This document shows positions 34,767 through 43,918 of a DNA stretch of 64,000 nt, piece after piece. The notes beneath the pieces were generated by a model that made no database searches, was not told the origin of the DNA, and was given only the letters and a program-made list of their open reading frames with translations. The stretch is from NCBI RefSeq assembly GCF_014201375.1, contig NZ_JACHDZ010000001.1, positions 537,206 through 601,205 of the forward strand. Direction: 5' to 3'. Position 1 is the first letter of the stretch. Every line of letters begins with the position of its first letter. The position numbers and the translations under genes are program-made. Origin of the DNA: Tunturiibacter empetritectus. Lineage in GTDB: Bacteria; Acidobacteriota; Terriglobia; Terriglobales; Acidobacteriaceae.

Positions 34767-35914
34767 AGTCTTACCTTATCCTGTCCGTCGCGAAGTAGCT
34801 CGAGCGCTGCTTCGACTACCTCCTCGGTCGATATCTGCATGAGCCCTGTCTCCGTCTCCTTATGGCGGGAGTGGTCGGTCCGGCTGGACTCGTGGCGCAA
34901 TACTCGGACCTTTGAAGTGTCGGGCATGTAGGGACCATTCCGGGAGGGATCGGTGGGGCCGTATAGGCCGACGACTGGCCGCTCCAGCGTGGCTGCGAGA
35001 TGCAGTGGTCCGGTGTCTCCGGCTATCACTACACCGGCTCGGCGTTGGAGAGAGATCATCTGCTCGACGGAGCAGGGAACGGCGGTTGCAAAACCTTCAC
35101 TTGCGTTGACGACGGCATCTGCGAATCGATGGCCTGGAGTTTCGTTGACCAGCGAATGGTAGCCGGCGTGGCCGAGGGCGGCAGCGAGGGCACCATATCG
35201 CTCCGCGGGCCATTGCTTCGCTCCCCAGCCGGCAGTAGGTGCGAGGAACGCGAACCTTTTTCCGGTCAGGGATATTTGAGCTAGAAGTCTGTCGCACCAT
35301 AACTCAGCCTTTGGATCTACCGGAAGCGTGACGGCTGCTGGTCTCAGAGTTTCTCCTACTGCGGCGCTGAGCAACTCGCACCCCTGCTCGACTACATGGG
35401 TCGCGCTGGTTGGAATTCGTTGCCTATAGAGCCAGCTTGCGGGTGCCTCCCGGGGCTTCGACGGACCGGCAAATACTGATGCGGCGGCCATTCGCCCCAC
35501 GAATGCTGACTTGATCGAACCCTGCATGTCGACGCAGATGTCATATCGGGACCTTCGGAGTTCGCGACGCGTCGTCTTGATCTCGGCCAGCGTGGATAGA
35601 GCAACGGGGTGCTTGCTCCAGGCTCTGGCCGGCACAGGGTGCCATCGATCGACCAATGGTTTCCTGTCGCTGCGCTCGGTTTTTCGGGGGATACGGTTGA
35701 AGTCGGTTGACGCCTGCAGCAGTACACTCCAGGCCGGCTCGATCGCCCAGCCGATAAGCCACTCGGGATGCTGTTGCCGTAGGGCCGCGACCGCAGGCAT
35801 TGCGTGGAGCACATCTCCCATAGCACCAATCCGTACGATCAGGACGCTTCGCGAATAAGTAGACGCATGGGTTGCGACACTGAGCGAGGGAGAGGGCTGG
35901 AGTTCGATGGCCAA
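34763..35914 (-). CDS. waaC: Lipopolysaccharide heptosyltransferase I (GT9)
   Basis: A 383-residue protein of glycosyltransferase family 9. It has VLIVRIGAMGDVLHAMPAVA at the N-terminal Rossmann half, DMQGSIKSAFVGRMA in the acceptor region and VIAGDTGPLHLAATLERPVVG in the nucleotide-sugar half. It adds the first heptose to Kdo2-lipid A at the inner membrane. The start is TTG 35914 (stop only five codons upstream). Follows lpxK by 38 bases; a second domain is absent. Confidence 0.88.
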   Translation of the reverse strand: MAIELQPSPSLSVATHASTYSRSVLIVRIGAMGDVLHAMPAVAALRQQHPEWLIGWAIEPAWSVLLQASTDFNRIPRKTERSDRKPLVDRWHPVPARAWSKHPVALSTLAEIKTTRRELRRSRYDICVDMQGSIKSAFVGRMAAASVFAGPSKPREAPASWLYRQRIPTSATHVVEQGCELLSAAVGETLRPAAVTLPVDPKAELWCDRLLAQISLTGKRFAFLAPTAGWGAKQWPAERYGALAAALGHAGYHSLVNETPGHRFADAVVNASEGFATAVPCSVEQMISLQRRAGVVIAGDTGPLHLAATLERPVVGLYGPTDPSRNGPYMPDTSKVRVLRHESSRTDHSRHKETETGLMQISTEEVVEAALELLRDGQDKVRL

Positions 35915-35952
35915 GGCATCATTTTCTCACGCGGGTCCGATCCCTACGGATT

Positions 35953-36981
35953 CTAGTGGTGGCGGCGATCCAGTCTGCCCACCATCGTTACTAACTGCTC
36001 CAGCGACTGCTTCTCGTCCAGCAACTCCACGCAGAGGCGTGCGACCACAATGGGTCCCACCGTCTCGAGCCTGTCTCGCAGGATCGGCGTCAGCTTCACG
36101 GAGTCCTTCTCGGTGGTTACAAATCCATTCGCTTCGACCCCGCGAGCCTGCCGCATCAAATGGGCGATATCGTCTTCGTTGTAAGCATGGTGATCTTCGA
36201 AGGCTGCTGTCTTTACGGGCTCATAACCCTGCGCCGCCAGCATCCTGGTAAAGTTTTCGGGTCTTGCAATTCCGCAGAAGGCAAGCGGCATTGTGGGCAG
36301 GGCTACTTCGCCGCCCTCGCCCAGACTGAGGGTTCGGCGAATGGTCCAGATCGACGGCTTCTTCTTCGCCTCGCTCAATCCGTTGACTACGCTTCGAAGC
36401 GAGTCCGCCTCTTCCTCGCGGAGAACCACTACGTCCGCCTGCGATATCGCCTCAAGCGGTTCTCTGAGGTTTCCGGCTGGCAGCAGCGTGTCGTCGACAT
36501 CTTCCTGAGTTAGCAAAACGATGTCTATATCGCGGGCGAGTCGCCGGTGTTGAAATCCGTCGTCCAGCAGATGAACGACCAGCTTCTCCGAGGGCTCGCC
36601 CTGTTCCGCCATCACGCCAGCCTGATAGCGGTCTGCTCCCACGTACACCGGCACTCCGGAGCGCTGTGCCAGCAGGACGGGTTCATCGCCATGCCAGCGG
36701 GCGTCATCGAACGGTTCGACCCTTGCGATCATCTCCGAACTGCGCTTGTAGCCTCGCGTCAGGATTCGCACTGCATAGCCGCGATGACGCAGGATACCGG
36801 CCAGCATCAACACAAAAGGCGTTTTGCCTGCGCCGCCCGCTGAGACGCTGCCCACGCTGATCACAGTGCTTTCGAGGTGGCTGCGCTTCAACCAGCCCCA
36901 TGCAAAAAGTTGCTTCTTCAACGCAAGCGCAGCACCGTAAAGGGGAGCCAGCGGAAGCAGCCATGGCCGTCGCACGCTCAT
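35953..36981 (-). CDS. lpxK: Tetraacyldisaccharide 4'-kinase
   Basis: A 342-residue membrane-associated kinase. The first helix (about residues 5-22) anchors it; the P-loop is VGSVSAGGAGKTPFVLMLA; VHLLDDGFQHRRLARDIDIV is the conserved LDDGxQH block. It phosphorylates the 4' position of the lipid A disaccharide. It shares a 4-base ATGA overlap with waaA, so the two are coupled. Confidence 0.95.
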   Translation of the reverse strand: MSVRRPWLLPLAPLYGAALALKKQLFAWGWLKRSHLESTVISVGSVSAGGAGKTPFVLMLAGILRHRGYAVRILTRGYKRSSEMIARVEPFDDARWHGDEPVLLAQRSGVPVYVGADRYQAGVMAEQGEPSEKLVVHLLDDGFQHRRLARDIDIVLLTQEDVDDTLLPAGNLREPLEAISQADVVVLREEEADSLRSVVNGLSEAKKKPSIWTIRRTLSLGEGGEVALPTMPLAFCGIARPENFTRMLAAQGYEPVKTAAFEDHHAYNEDDIAHLMRQARGVEANGFVTTEKDSVKLTPILRDRLETVGPIVVARLCVELLDEKQSLEQLVTMVGRLDRRHH

Positions 36982-38276
36982 CGCGCCGTCCCCGCCTTCT
37001 CCTCCAACAGCGCCACGATGGCCTGAGCTGTTTGCACTGTCGATCCTGACTGAGATTGAAATACTACTCTGGCGCGTTCCCCAAGTGCGTGGGAGTCGTC
37101 TTTCTCTCGCAACATTTCGATCAACGTCTCAGTAAGTTTTTCTCTGGCTACGATACGAATCGCGTTTGCCTCTTGCATGGTCTCAACGATCTCACGAAAG
37201 TTCTCAAAGGAAGGCCCCATGACAATCGGCACGCCAAACTGTGCGGGCTCAAGCGGGTTATGTCCGCCTTTGGGAACCAGGCTCCCCCCGACGAAGGCTA
37301 CCGATGCCAGAGCATAAACAGATGCAAGGTCTCCTATCGTGTCCAGAAAGAGAATTGTTCCGCCCGCGATGGGCTCAGCGTTCTGCATGAGTTCGCTGCA
37401 TTGAACGAACGGGGATCCATTTTTTCGAATCAGCTGTAAGACTTCATCGAAGCGATCGGTATGGCGCGGAGCTATCAGGAGCGCCGCATCGGGAACAGCC
37501 TGCCGGATCGCAGACCACGCAGCGAGAAGCGTCTCCTCTTCGTCGGCAAGGGTGCTCCCCGCGACGATCAGCCTGGTTCCGGATAGCGTCGACGTGATTC
37601 GTCTCGTCATGTCGTTGTCGGCTCTTGTTTGCACGTCATACTTCAGATTCCCGGTCACCCGTACCCGCGTCTCGGGAGCGCCGATTTTTATCAACCTGTC
37701 CGCGGTTTCGGCACTCTGTGCAAGGAACAGAGTGATCATCTCCAGGAATGGTCGCCACAGACGCCGCAGCCGCATGTAGCGGGGAAACGAACGATCCGAG
37801 ATCCGCGCATTCACCACTACGACCGGAGTTCCATCTTTGGAGCACTCGGCGATCAGCCGCGGCCACAGCTCGCTCTCCATAAGGACCAGCATCTGCGGTC
37901 TCAGCACGCGCAAGTACCTCCTTACTGGGAATTTGAGGTCCAGCGGCAGATAAAACACGGGCGAATCGGGCAGTCTCTCCTTTGCCAGCCTCTGACCCGT
38001 CTCCGTGGTCGTCGAAACCGCCACTAGCGAACCCGGCAGCCTCACGTTCAGTTCGCGTATCAACCGGGTTGCGGCCATCACCTCGCCGACGCTTACGGCA
38101 TGCACCCAAATAACGCTTCGCCCGGCGACCACCGTTTGCAAGCTCTTCGGTACAAGTCCCAGCCGTCCTCGTAGCCCTGCCCGGTATCGCCCGCTGGTTG
38201 CCATCCGCACCAGCCAGTAGGGAGCGCCTACCACCAGCACGGCCACCAGCAACGCGCTATAGACCACCATCATCAC
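36978..38276 (-). CDS. waaA: 3-deoxy-D-manno-octulosonic acid (Kdo) transferase
   Basis: A 432-residue protein with an N-terminal membrane anchor (ALLVAVLVVGAPYWLVRM). Kdo transferase hallmarks are WVHAVSVGEVMAATRLIREL, LMESELWPRLIAECSKDGTP and the late FVGGSLVPKGGHNPLEPAQFG. It attaches Kdo residues to lipid A. It is the first gene of the operon waaA-lpxK-waaC-ICMT-DUF3108-DUF2007-queC. The promoter lies in the 58-base gap to the divergent gene at 38335. Confidence 0.95.
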   Translation of the reverse strand: MMMVVYSALLVAVLVVGAPYWLVRMATSGRYRAGLRGRLGLVPKSLQTVVAGRSVIWVHAVSVGEVMAATRLIRELNVRLPGSLVAVSTTTETGQRLAKERLPDSPVFYLPLDLKFPVRRYLRVLRPQMLVLMESELWPRLIAECSKDGTPVVVVNARISDRSFPRYMRLRRLWRPFLEMITLFLAQSAETADRLIKIGAPETRVRVTGNLKYDVQTRADNDMTRRITSTLSGTRLIVAGSTLADEEETLLAAWSAIRQAVPDAALLIAPRHTDRFDEVLQLIRKNGSPFVQCSELMQNAEPIAGGTILFLDTIGDLASVYALASVAFVGGSLVPKGGHNPLEPAQFGVPIVMGPSFENFREIVETMQEANAIRIVAREKLTETLIEMLREKDDSHALGERARVVFQSQSGSTVQTAQAIVALLEEKAGTAR

Positions 38277-38334
38277 CGTCGCCGAGCCCTCGCTTTACGT
38301 TGTACGCCAGCGGAGATGATAATCAACCCTGGCT

Positions 38335-39030
38335 ATGAAGTCCCACCGGTTCCCCTCGACTCCGATCCTACTAGTAACTAGTTTCTGCTTTTTTGCGGGC
38401 AGTGCTTTGGCCGCTGATAAGAAAGCGCCGCCGGTAAAACCAGCCAACCAGTACGCTGCCTTCGAGGTGCACCCCAACGAAAAGGTCACTGTTGCGGCTG
38501 ATCCTTGCGACAACCCTAAAGACTGCGACTTCTTCCGGCTCCCTTATATTCAGCACGGTTTTGTCGCTGTCCGCGTCATCTTTACGAACGACAGCGACGC
38601 GGCGCTCTCTCTCGACGACGCCCGTATCCAGTTCATTTCCATCAACAACGACAAGATTCCGGCTGCGACCGACGATGATCTTCAACGCCGGCTTTTCTCC
38701 ACCAAGGGTACGGCCGGCCGGAAGATTCCTCTTCCGCTGCCCTTACCGCCAGTCACCGTTCACGACAAGCCTGTCGATAAGCAGATCACCAAAGACGATA
38801 ACGACTTCGGCTTCAATGGAACCACGGTCAACCCGCACAGCACCCTGGACGGCTATCTTTTTTATGACGTTCGCCAACTGCCTGACCAGCCATTGAAGGG
38901 CGCTGAGCTCTACGTCAAGATGGTCCACACCGTAGCGGACAAAGACGGCAACAAAAAGCAGCTCTTCGATTTCAATATTCCCTTCGACAAGTGGCTCGCT
39001 GCCCAATCCGGAGCAAAGTCAAACCCATAA
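38335..39030 (+). CDS. Secreted protein of unknown function
   Basis: A 231-residue protein with a signal peptide (residues 1-26, ending ...SALAADKK). The mature part is beta-rich, with a Cys pair (DPCDNPKDC) and a fold-like core VAVRVIFTNDSDAALSLDDA that suggests an Ig-like or small beta-sandwich domain. I recognise no family. It diverges from the waaA operon and precedes a GNAT gene by 44 bases, so it may share a transcript with that gene. Confidence 0.7.
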   Translation: MKSHRFPSTPILLVTSFCFFAGSALAADKKAPPVKPANQYAAFEVHPNEKVTVAADPCDNPKDCDFFRLPYIQHGFVAVRVIFTNDSDAALSLDDARIQFISINNDKIPAATDDDLQRRLFSTKGTAGRKIPLPLPLPPVTVHDKPVDKQITKDDNDFGFNGTTVNPHSTLDGYLFYDVRQLPDQPLKGAELYVKMVHTVADKDGNKKQLFDFNIPFDKWLAAQSGAKSNP

Positions 39031-39074
39031 CTTGAGCACGCTGCAAGCCACAATCGAATAATCTGTTTCAGACC

Positions 39075-39575
39075 ATGGAATCCATCACCCTTCGTACCGC
39101 CACCCCAGCCGACGTCCCGCAGATACTGCGGTTCATCCGCGACCTCGCCCTGTACGAGCGCGAACCGGACGCTGTCCTCGCCACCGAAGACGACCTCCTG
39201 CGCGACGGCTTCGGAGAGACCAGGCGCTTCGATTGCATCATGGCGGAGTTGACCGACGCAGACGCGGCCACCCCCGCCGGCTTCGCTCTTTACTTCTACA
39301 ATTATTCCACCTGGCGCGGTCACGCAGGCATCTATCTCGAAGACCTCTACGTCAGCCCTGAGTATCGCGGGAAGGGAATCGGCAAAGCTCTCCTCACTCG
39401 CGTCGCCGCAATCGCCGTAGCAGAAGGTTGTCCTCGCTTTGAGTGGAGCGTGCTCGACTGGAACCAGCCCTCCATCGACTTTTACCACTCCCTGGGAGCA
39501 GTCATGAAAACCGAGTGGAAGGGCATGCAGGTCTCCGGCAAGCCATTGAAAGCCCTAGCCGCGCTGTCTAAGTAG
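39075..39575 (+). CDS. GNAT N-acetyltransferase
   Basis: A 166-residue GNAT protein. The acetyl-CoA loop is VSPEYRGKGIGKALL near residues 94-108; the start (ITLRTATPADVPQILRFIRD) and FEWSVLDWNQPSIDFYHSLG near the end match the spermidine/diamine acetyltransferase-like subgroup. It transfers an acetyl group to an amine; which amine (diamine, amino acid) cannot be told. Encoded after the secreted protein. Confidence 0.9.
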   Translation: MESITLRTATPADVPQILRFIRDLALYEREPDAVLATEDDLLRDGFGETRRFDCIMAELTDADAATPAGFALYFYNYSTWRGHAGIYLEDLYVSPEYRGKGIGKALLTRVAAIAVAEGCPRFEWSVLDWNQPSIDFYHSLGAVMKTEWKGMQVSGKPLKALAALSK

Positions 39576-39584
39576 AAATATGGG

Positions 39585-40118
39585 CTAGACGCCCATGAAT
39601 TTGCCCATGGTTCCGTAAGTGCGTTGGGGCTTCGTGTCGTCATGGAGTTGCAATCTTGATGATGGTTTTGTGTTCGGAGCAGCCTGCGGTGGTCTTTTGG
39701 CGTTTTGAACGCAGTCGCCAACCATCGTCACGATCCGCGCCGCTGCCAGACGCCGGGATGCAGGTTCGGTCTTCGTCCCACCTTGGAATTCGCTAAGCAC
39801 CTGCGGCTCACGGCCGTCCGCGATCACCTGAAGCGTCCATGTATTGCTTTCATTTGGGGACAGCAGAAAGATGGCCCGCAGACTCCTGACCACAAACTCC
39901 ACGACTGCAACGCCGTCCTGAACATCAAGGCGCGGTTCCAACTCCAGCTTTTCCTTGCTGGTGAAGTCGAAGGCATCTTCGATGCGGACGCCGAGCTGCT
40001 GCATCAGACTCTCTCGCTCACTCTCTCTGCGCCGTTCCTCTTCTTCTGCAACCTTACGGTCTGCATCGGCGACCACTTTGCGGGCCTGCTCAAAAACATC
40101 TACCAGCGTCTGGTCCAT
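39585..40118 (-). CDS. Conserved hypothetical protein
   Basis: A 177-residue protein with a charged coiled-coil-like stretch at residues about 15-45 (KVVADADRKVAEEEERRRES) and a beta-rich middle. The C-terminal 45 residues are Pro/Lys/Thr-rich and probably disordered. No signal peptide or known motif. It converges on the GNAT gene with 9 bases between and probably has its own promoter beyond 40118. Codon use is in line with its neighbours. Confidence 0.6.
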   Translation of the reverse strand: MDQTLVDVFEQARKVVADADRKVAEEEERRRESERESLMQQLGVRIEDAFDFTSKEKLELEPRLDVQDGVAVVEFVVRSLRAIFLLSPNESNTWTLQVIADGREPQVLSEFQGGTKTEPASRRLAAARIVTMVGDCVQNAKRPPQAAPNTKPSSRLQLHDDTKPQRTYGTMGKFMGV

Positions 40119-40455
40119 GGGAGACCTCTTAAGTTGTCATTATGACCGATAGCCAACCATCTCCCCACTACACGAACGGGGTATTCCCAGAGAGGGGATT
40201 TTTCAGTCGAGACTTCCGTTTATCGGTTCTGCATGGCTAGGTCTCGCGGTCGGGAGCTTGACGCCGCCGGTATAATTAGAGACAGGGGGCAAGATCAAAT
40301 TCAAGTTACTTCATCCTGCAATATCGCAGGTAAGTCCTGTGGATGGAAGGCTTTGCCCAAAATTCACCCCTGGGACCAATAGCTTACGAACTAAGTCCAG
40401 GTGTAAGTTGTTTCGTTGGAATACTTTGACAGAAAACAAGGGAGGAGGGGGAGGC
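40119..40455. other. Long intergenic region upstream of trmFO
   Basis: 337 bases without a gene. TATAAT at 40271-40276 is a plausible -10 element, but the TTGACG at 40258 is only 7 bases away and cannot be its -35. A 180-base leader to trmFO would follow. Only small inverted repeats are visible; I recognise no riboswitch. Confidence 0.4.
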
Positions 40456-41817
40456 ATGACAACCAGAAGAATTAAGATCATCGGCGGCGGTCTGGCCGGC
40501 CCCGAAGCAGCACTCCAGGCAGCAAAACGTGGCTGCGAGGTCGATCTTTACGAGATGCGCCCGACGCGTTCCACTGAAGCGCATCAGACCTCTGATTTTG
40601 CCGAACTCGTCTGCTCCAACTCACTGAAGTCAGAGTCCGAAAATACTGCTCCGTGGCTGCTAAAGCAGGAGATGCGACGCGCGGGCAGCATCCTGCTTGC
40701 CGAAGCGGATGCTACGGCTGTTCCTGCTGGACATGCGCTTGCGGTTGACCGCGTTGAATTCTCCAAACGCGTCGCCGAACGCATCGCCGCGGAGCCTCGC
40801 ATTCGTGTTCACCGTGAAGAGGTGACTGCGCTCAACGAGGCTGACCCTGACACTCTCACGATCCTTGCGTCAGGTCCGCTGACCAGCGCGGCGCTTGCCG
40901 ACGAACTCCAACGCCTTACTGGGTCTGACCATCTGGCTTTCTACGACTCCATCTCTCCTATCGTTGACGCCTCGACCATCGATATGTCGAAGGTCTACTT
41001 CGCGGCGCGATATGACAAAGGCACCGCCGACTACATCAACTGTCCCTTCACCAAAGAAGAGTACGAGCGGTTCATGGAGGCCTTGACGACTGCGGAGGCG
41101 GTGGAATCGAAGGACTGGGAGAAGTTTCCTGTGACCGGAACGGCCGAGAAGCTTCAGTACTTCGAAGGGTGCCTCCCCATTGAAGAGACGGCCCGTCGTG
41201 GTCGCGATACGCTTCGCTTCGGTCCTATGAAGCCCGTTGGGCTCACCGATCCAAAGACAGGCCGGTGGCCTTATGCGGTCGTTCAGCTCCGCCAGGAGAA
41301 TCTCCGCGCCGACTCTTACAACCTTGTAGGCTTCCAGAATCATTTGAAGTACGGCGAACAAAACCGTGTTCTCAAACTTATTCCCGGCCTCGAGAACGCT
41401 ACTTTTCTGCGCTACGGTCAGATCCACCGAAACACCTACATCCACGCCCCGTCGCTGCTTACTGAAAGCCTCCAGCTCAAAGGGCACGCGGGCATTATGA
41501 TCGCTGGTCAGCTCAGCGGCGTTGAAGGTTATACCGAGTCGATCGCGTCTGGGATGCTTGCGGGAATCTATGCTGCATCGATCGCGAACGGCAACGTGCC
41601 CGCAATTGCGCCTCGCCTGAGCGCTAACGGCTCGCTGACCCACTACATTACCCATGCCGACACGAAAAAGTTTCAACCGGCCAACATCACCTTCGACCTC
41701 CTGCCCCCTCTGGAAGAGAATCTTAGAAAAACAATCCGCGACAAAAAAGAGCGCCACAAACTCCAATGTGATCGTGCTCTCGTTGCCTGGAAGGAGTGGC
41801 TCGCCTTCGCAAGGTAG
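40456..41817 (+). CDS. trmFO: Methylenetetrahydrofolate-tRNA (uracil-5-) methyltransferase
   Basis: A 453-residue flavoprotein from ATG 40456, preceded by GGAGG; the open frame starting at 40339 adds unrelated residues. The FAD site KIIGGGLAGPEAALQAAKRG and the TrmFO signatures YEMRPTRSTEAHQTSDFAEL and AELVCSNSLKSES are clear. It makes 5-methyluridine at position 54 of tRNA with methylene-THF as the methyl donor. Single gene, followed by convergent der. Confidence 0.96.
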   Translation: MTTRRIKIIGGGLAGPEAALQAAKRGCEVDLYEMRPTRSTEAHQTSDFAELVCSNSLKSESENTAPWLLKQEMRRAGSILLAEADATAVPAGHALAVDRVEFSKRVAERIAAEPRIRVHREEVTALNEADPDTLTILASGPLTSAALADELQRLTGSDHLAFYDSISPIVDASTIDMSKVYFAARYDKGTADYINCPFTKEEYERFMEALTTAEAVESKDWEKFPVTGTAEKLQYFEGCLPIEETARRGRDTLRFGPMKPVGLTDPKTGRWPYAVVQLRQENLRADSYNLVGFQNHLKYGEQNRVLKLIPGLENATFLRYGQIHRNTYIHAPSLLTESLQLKGHAGIMIAGQLSGVEGYTESIASGMLAGIYAASIANGNVPAIAPRLSANGSLTHYITHADTKKFQPANITFDLLPPLEENLRKTIRDKKERHKLQCDRALVAWKEWLAFAR

Positions 41818-41902
41818 GAGACACTGTTCCGTGCCGTGAAAGGGCCGCCTCCGTTTCCGGAAGTGGCTTCTCCGCAGTTCAGTCCAGTTTAACTCTCGGT
41901 TT

Positions 41903-43852
41903 CTACTCTGCTTTTTTCTTGTTTCGGGCTTTGATCTTGAACCAGATTGGGCTTCCGATAAACCCGAAGTTCTCCCGGATCTGGTTGCCCAGAAAGCGCT
42001 CGAACGAGAAGTGCATTTTCACATCCTTATCCGTGAAGAGCACAAACGTCGGAGGAGCAACCGCACCCTGCGTCATGTAGTAGATCCGGACGCGCTTGTT
42101 CATCGGCACGCTTGCCTTTTGGAAGTCTACTTTCTCCAGAAAACGGTTCATCTGGCCGGTGGTTACGCGTTTTCGTCTCTCTCGTGCGACCAACTCTACT
42201 TTTTTGAAGACGGATTCTATGTTTTTCCCATCGGCTGCCGAGATAAACAGCAACGGCGCATATTCGAGGTATTTCAACTTGTCCCGAACGTCCTGCTCGT
42301 AGAGCTTTTGATCGGCTGGCGGTTTGCCGTCGAAGAGGCGCATGCCATCTTTGCCGGTGCGAGTCATCAGATCCCACTTGTTGACGACGATAATTACGCT
42401 GCGTCCGCTCTCGTGCGCATAGCCGCCGATGTTCGCGTCGAGCGCGGCAACACCCTCCGCTGCATCAATGATCAGCAACGAGACGTCCGCGGCTTCCAGA
42501 TGCTTTCGGGCCATGATGACTGACAGCTTCTCGGCCATCAGCTTCGTCTTGCCCTTCCGGCGAATTCCTGCGGTGTCGACAAATCGGAATGCGTGGCCGC
42601 CGCGCTCCACCACCTCGTCGACGGCATCGCGAGTGGTTCCTGCGATGGGTGAGACGATGGCCCGCTGGGTTCCAGTGAGAGCATTCAGAAGCGTGCTCTT
42701 GCCGACGTTCGGTCGTCCGATGATCGCGATCTTCGTCTCGCGGCTCTCATACTCACCGTGCGATCGGAGCATACGTGGTCGCTTCGGCGCAGTAACCTCT
42801 GACGCTTCCGTCATAAGGGTCGCCGCGGGAGAGATGGAAAAGTCCGGACCCGTCTCATCTTCTTCCGCTTCGTCGTTTTCCGTGAGCATCACTTCCGGCT
42901 CTTCGATGTGTTCCTCTGGCTCGGGGAGTACCTCGAAGACCGCATCCAGTAGATCGCCCATTCCTGAACCGTGTTCGGCCGAGATGGGGAGCACATTTCT
43001 GAATCCAAGGCGACGGAAGTTCTCCGCCTGTGACTGCATTGCGTCGGTGTCCATTTTGTTTACAGCGAGAAACACTGGCTTTCCGCCGCGCAAAAGCAGT
43101 CGCGCAAGTTCGAGATCGGGGGAGGCCAGCTCAGTACGGCCATCTACGACCATCACAATCGCATCGGCCTCTTCCAATCCAACCTTCGCCTGGCGAAATA
43201 TCTCTGACGGGATCAGAGCTTCGTCGTCCGGTACGACGCCGCCAGTATCGACGATTCTGGCTGCACGGTTCATCCACTCGATCTCGCCATAGATGCGGTC
43301 GCGGGTAATCCCCGGCTCATCGCCTACGATCGATCGACGCGAACCCGTCAGGCGATTGAAGAGGGTACTTTTCCCTACATTTGGGCGGCCGCAGATCGCG
43401 ATCAAGGGCAGTTCGCGCGCGTCGGCGCGTTCGGTCTCGGTGACCATCTGGGAAGCGAGGAGTTCGATATCCCGCCAGTCGTCCTCGATTCGTTCGCGAC
43501 CCGCGACGTTCGCCGAACGTGGCGTCTGTCGCCCGACAATCCCGTCAGCGGGCCTTTCGAGCTTTGGACGAACTGTCCCCGCCGGCTTTTTGGGGGTTGC
43601 TCCGTCAGGACGGATCGCCTTCCGTTTTTCCCGGTCTGGGGACTGCTTGGTGACTCGCGAAGCCTTGTCTACTGCGGCTCGCTTCGTCGAAAGGATCTTC
43701 CGTTTCCGCGGATCGATGGCCCCCGTCGTTGGGGTGGACTTCGGGGCACGACCTTTTTTGGGCCGCGTGCTGGCCTGCCTGTGCTTTTTGCCTAACCGCT
43801 TTCTATCGTCTTTCTGAGCCACGGAACGTCCAACTTTCTCCCGCGCACGCAT
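41903..43852 (-). CDS. der: Ribosome biogenesis GTPase Der (EngA) with long basic N-terminal extension
   Basis: A 649-residue frame with two tandem GTPase domains: the first P-loop GRPNVGKSTLFNRLTG at residues 155-170 and the second GRPNVGKSTLLNALTG near 380. Between them is an acidic linker (EVLPEPEEHIEEPEVMLTEN). A C-terminal KH-like domain follows. Der assembles the large ribosomal subunit. Residues 1-135 form a Lys/Arg/Pro-rich extension not seen in ordinary Der; an internal ATG at 43447 gives a typical-length protein, so whether the extension is translated is open. Confidence 0.9.
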   Translation of the reverse strand: MRAREKVGRSVAQKDDRKRLGKKHRQASTRPKKGRAPKSTPTTGAIDPRKRKILSTKRAAVDKASRVTKQSPDREKRKAIRPDGATPKKPAGTVRPKLERPADGIVGRQTPRSANVAGRERIEDDWRDIELLASQMVTETERADARELPLIAICGRPNVGKSTLFNRLTGSRRSIVGDEPGITRDRIYGEIEWMNRAARIVDTGGVVPDDEALIPSEIFRQAKVGLEEADAIVMVVDGRTELASPDLELARLLLRGGKPVFLAVNKMDTDAMQSQAENFRRLGFRNVLPISAEHGSGMGDLLDAVFEVLPEPEEHIEEPEVMLTENDEAEEDETGPDFSISPAATLMTEASEVTAPKRPRMLRSHGEYESRETKIAIIGRPNVGKSTLLNALTGTQRAIVSPIAGTTRDAVDEVVERGGHAFRFVDTAGIRRKGKTKLMAEKLSVIMARKHLEAADVSLLIIDAAEGVAALDANIGGYAHESGRSVIIVVNKWDLMTRTGKDGMRLFDGKPPADQKLYEQDVRDKLKYLEYAPLLFISAADGKNIESVFKKVELVARERRKRVTTGQMNRFLEKVDFQKASVPMNKRVRIYYMTQGAVAPPTFVLFTDKDVKMHFSFERFLGNQIRENFGFIGSPIWFKIKARNKKKAE

Positions 43853-43918
43853 CAGGCGGCCAGGCTTATTACGCTAATTCTTCGCTTCCCCCTCTATTAT
43901 AGAAATTGCAAAGCTTCT

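Noticed and set aside
40258..40276. TTGACG followed by TATAAT as a promoter
   Set aside because: The spacer is only 7 bases, far too short for sigma70; only the -10-like box is kept as a possibility.
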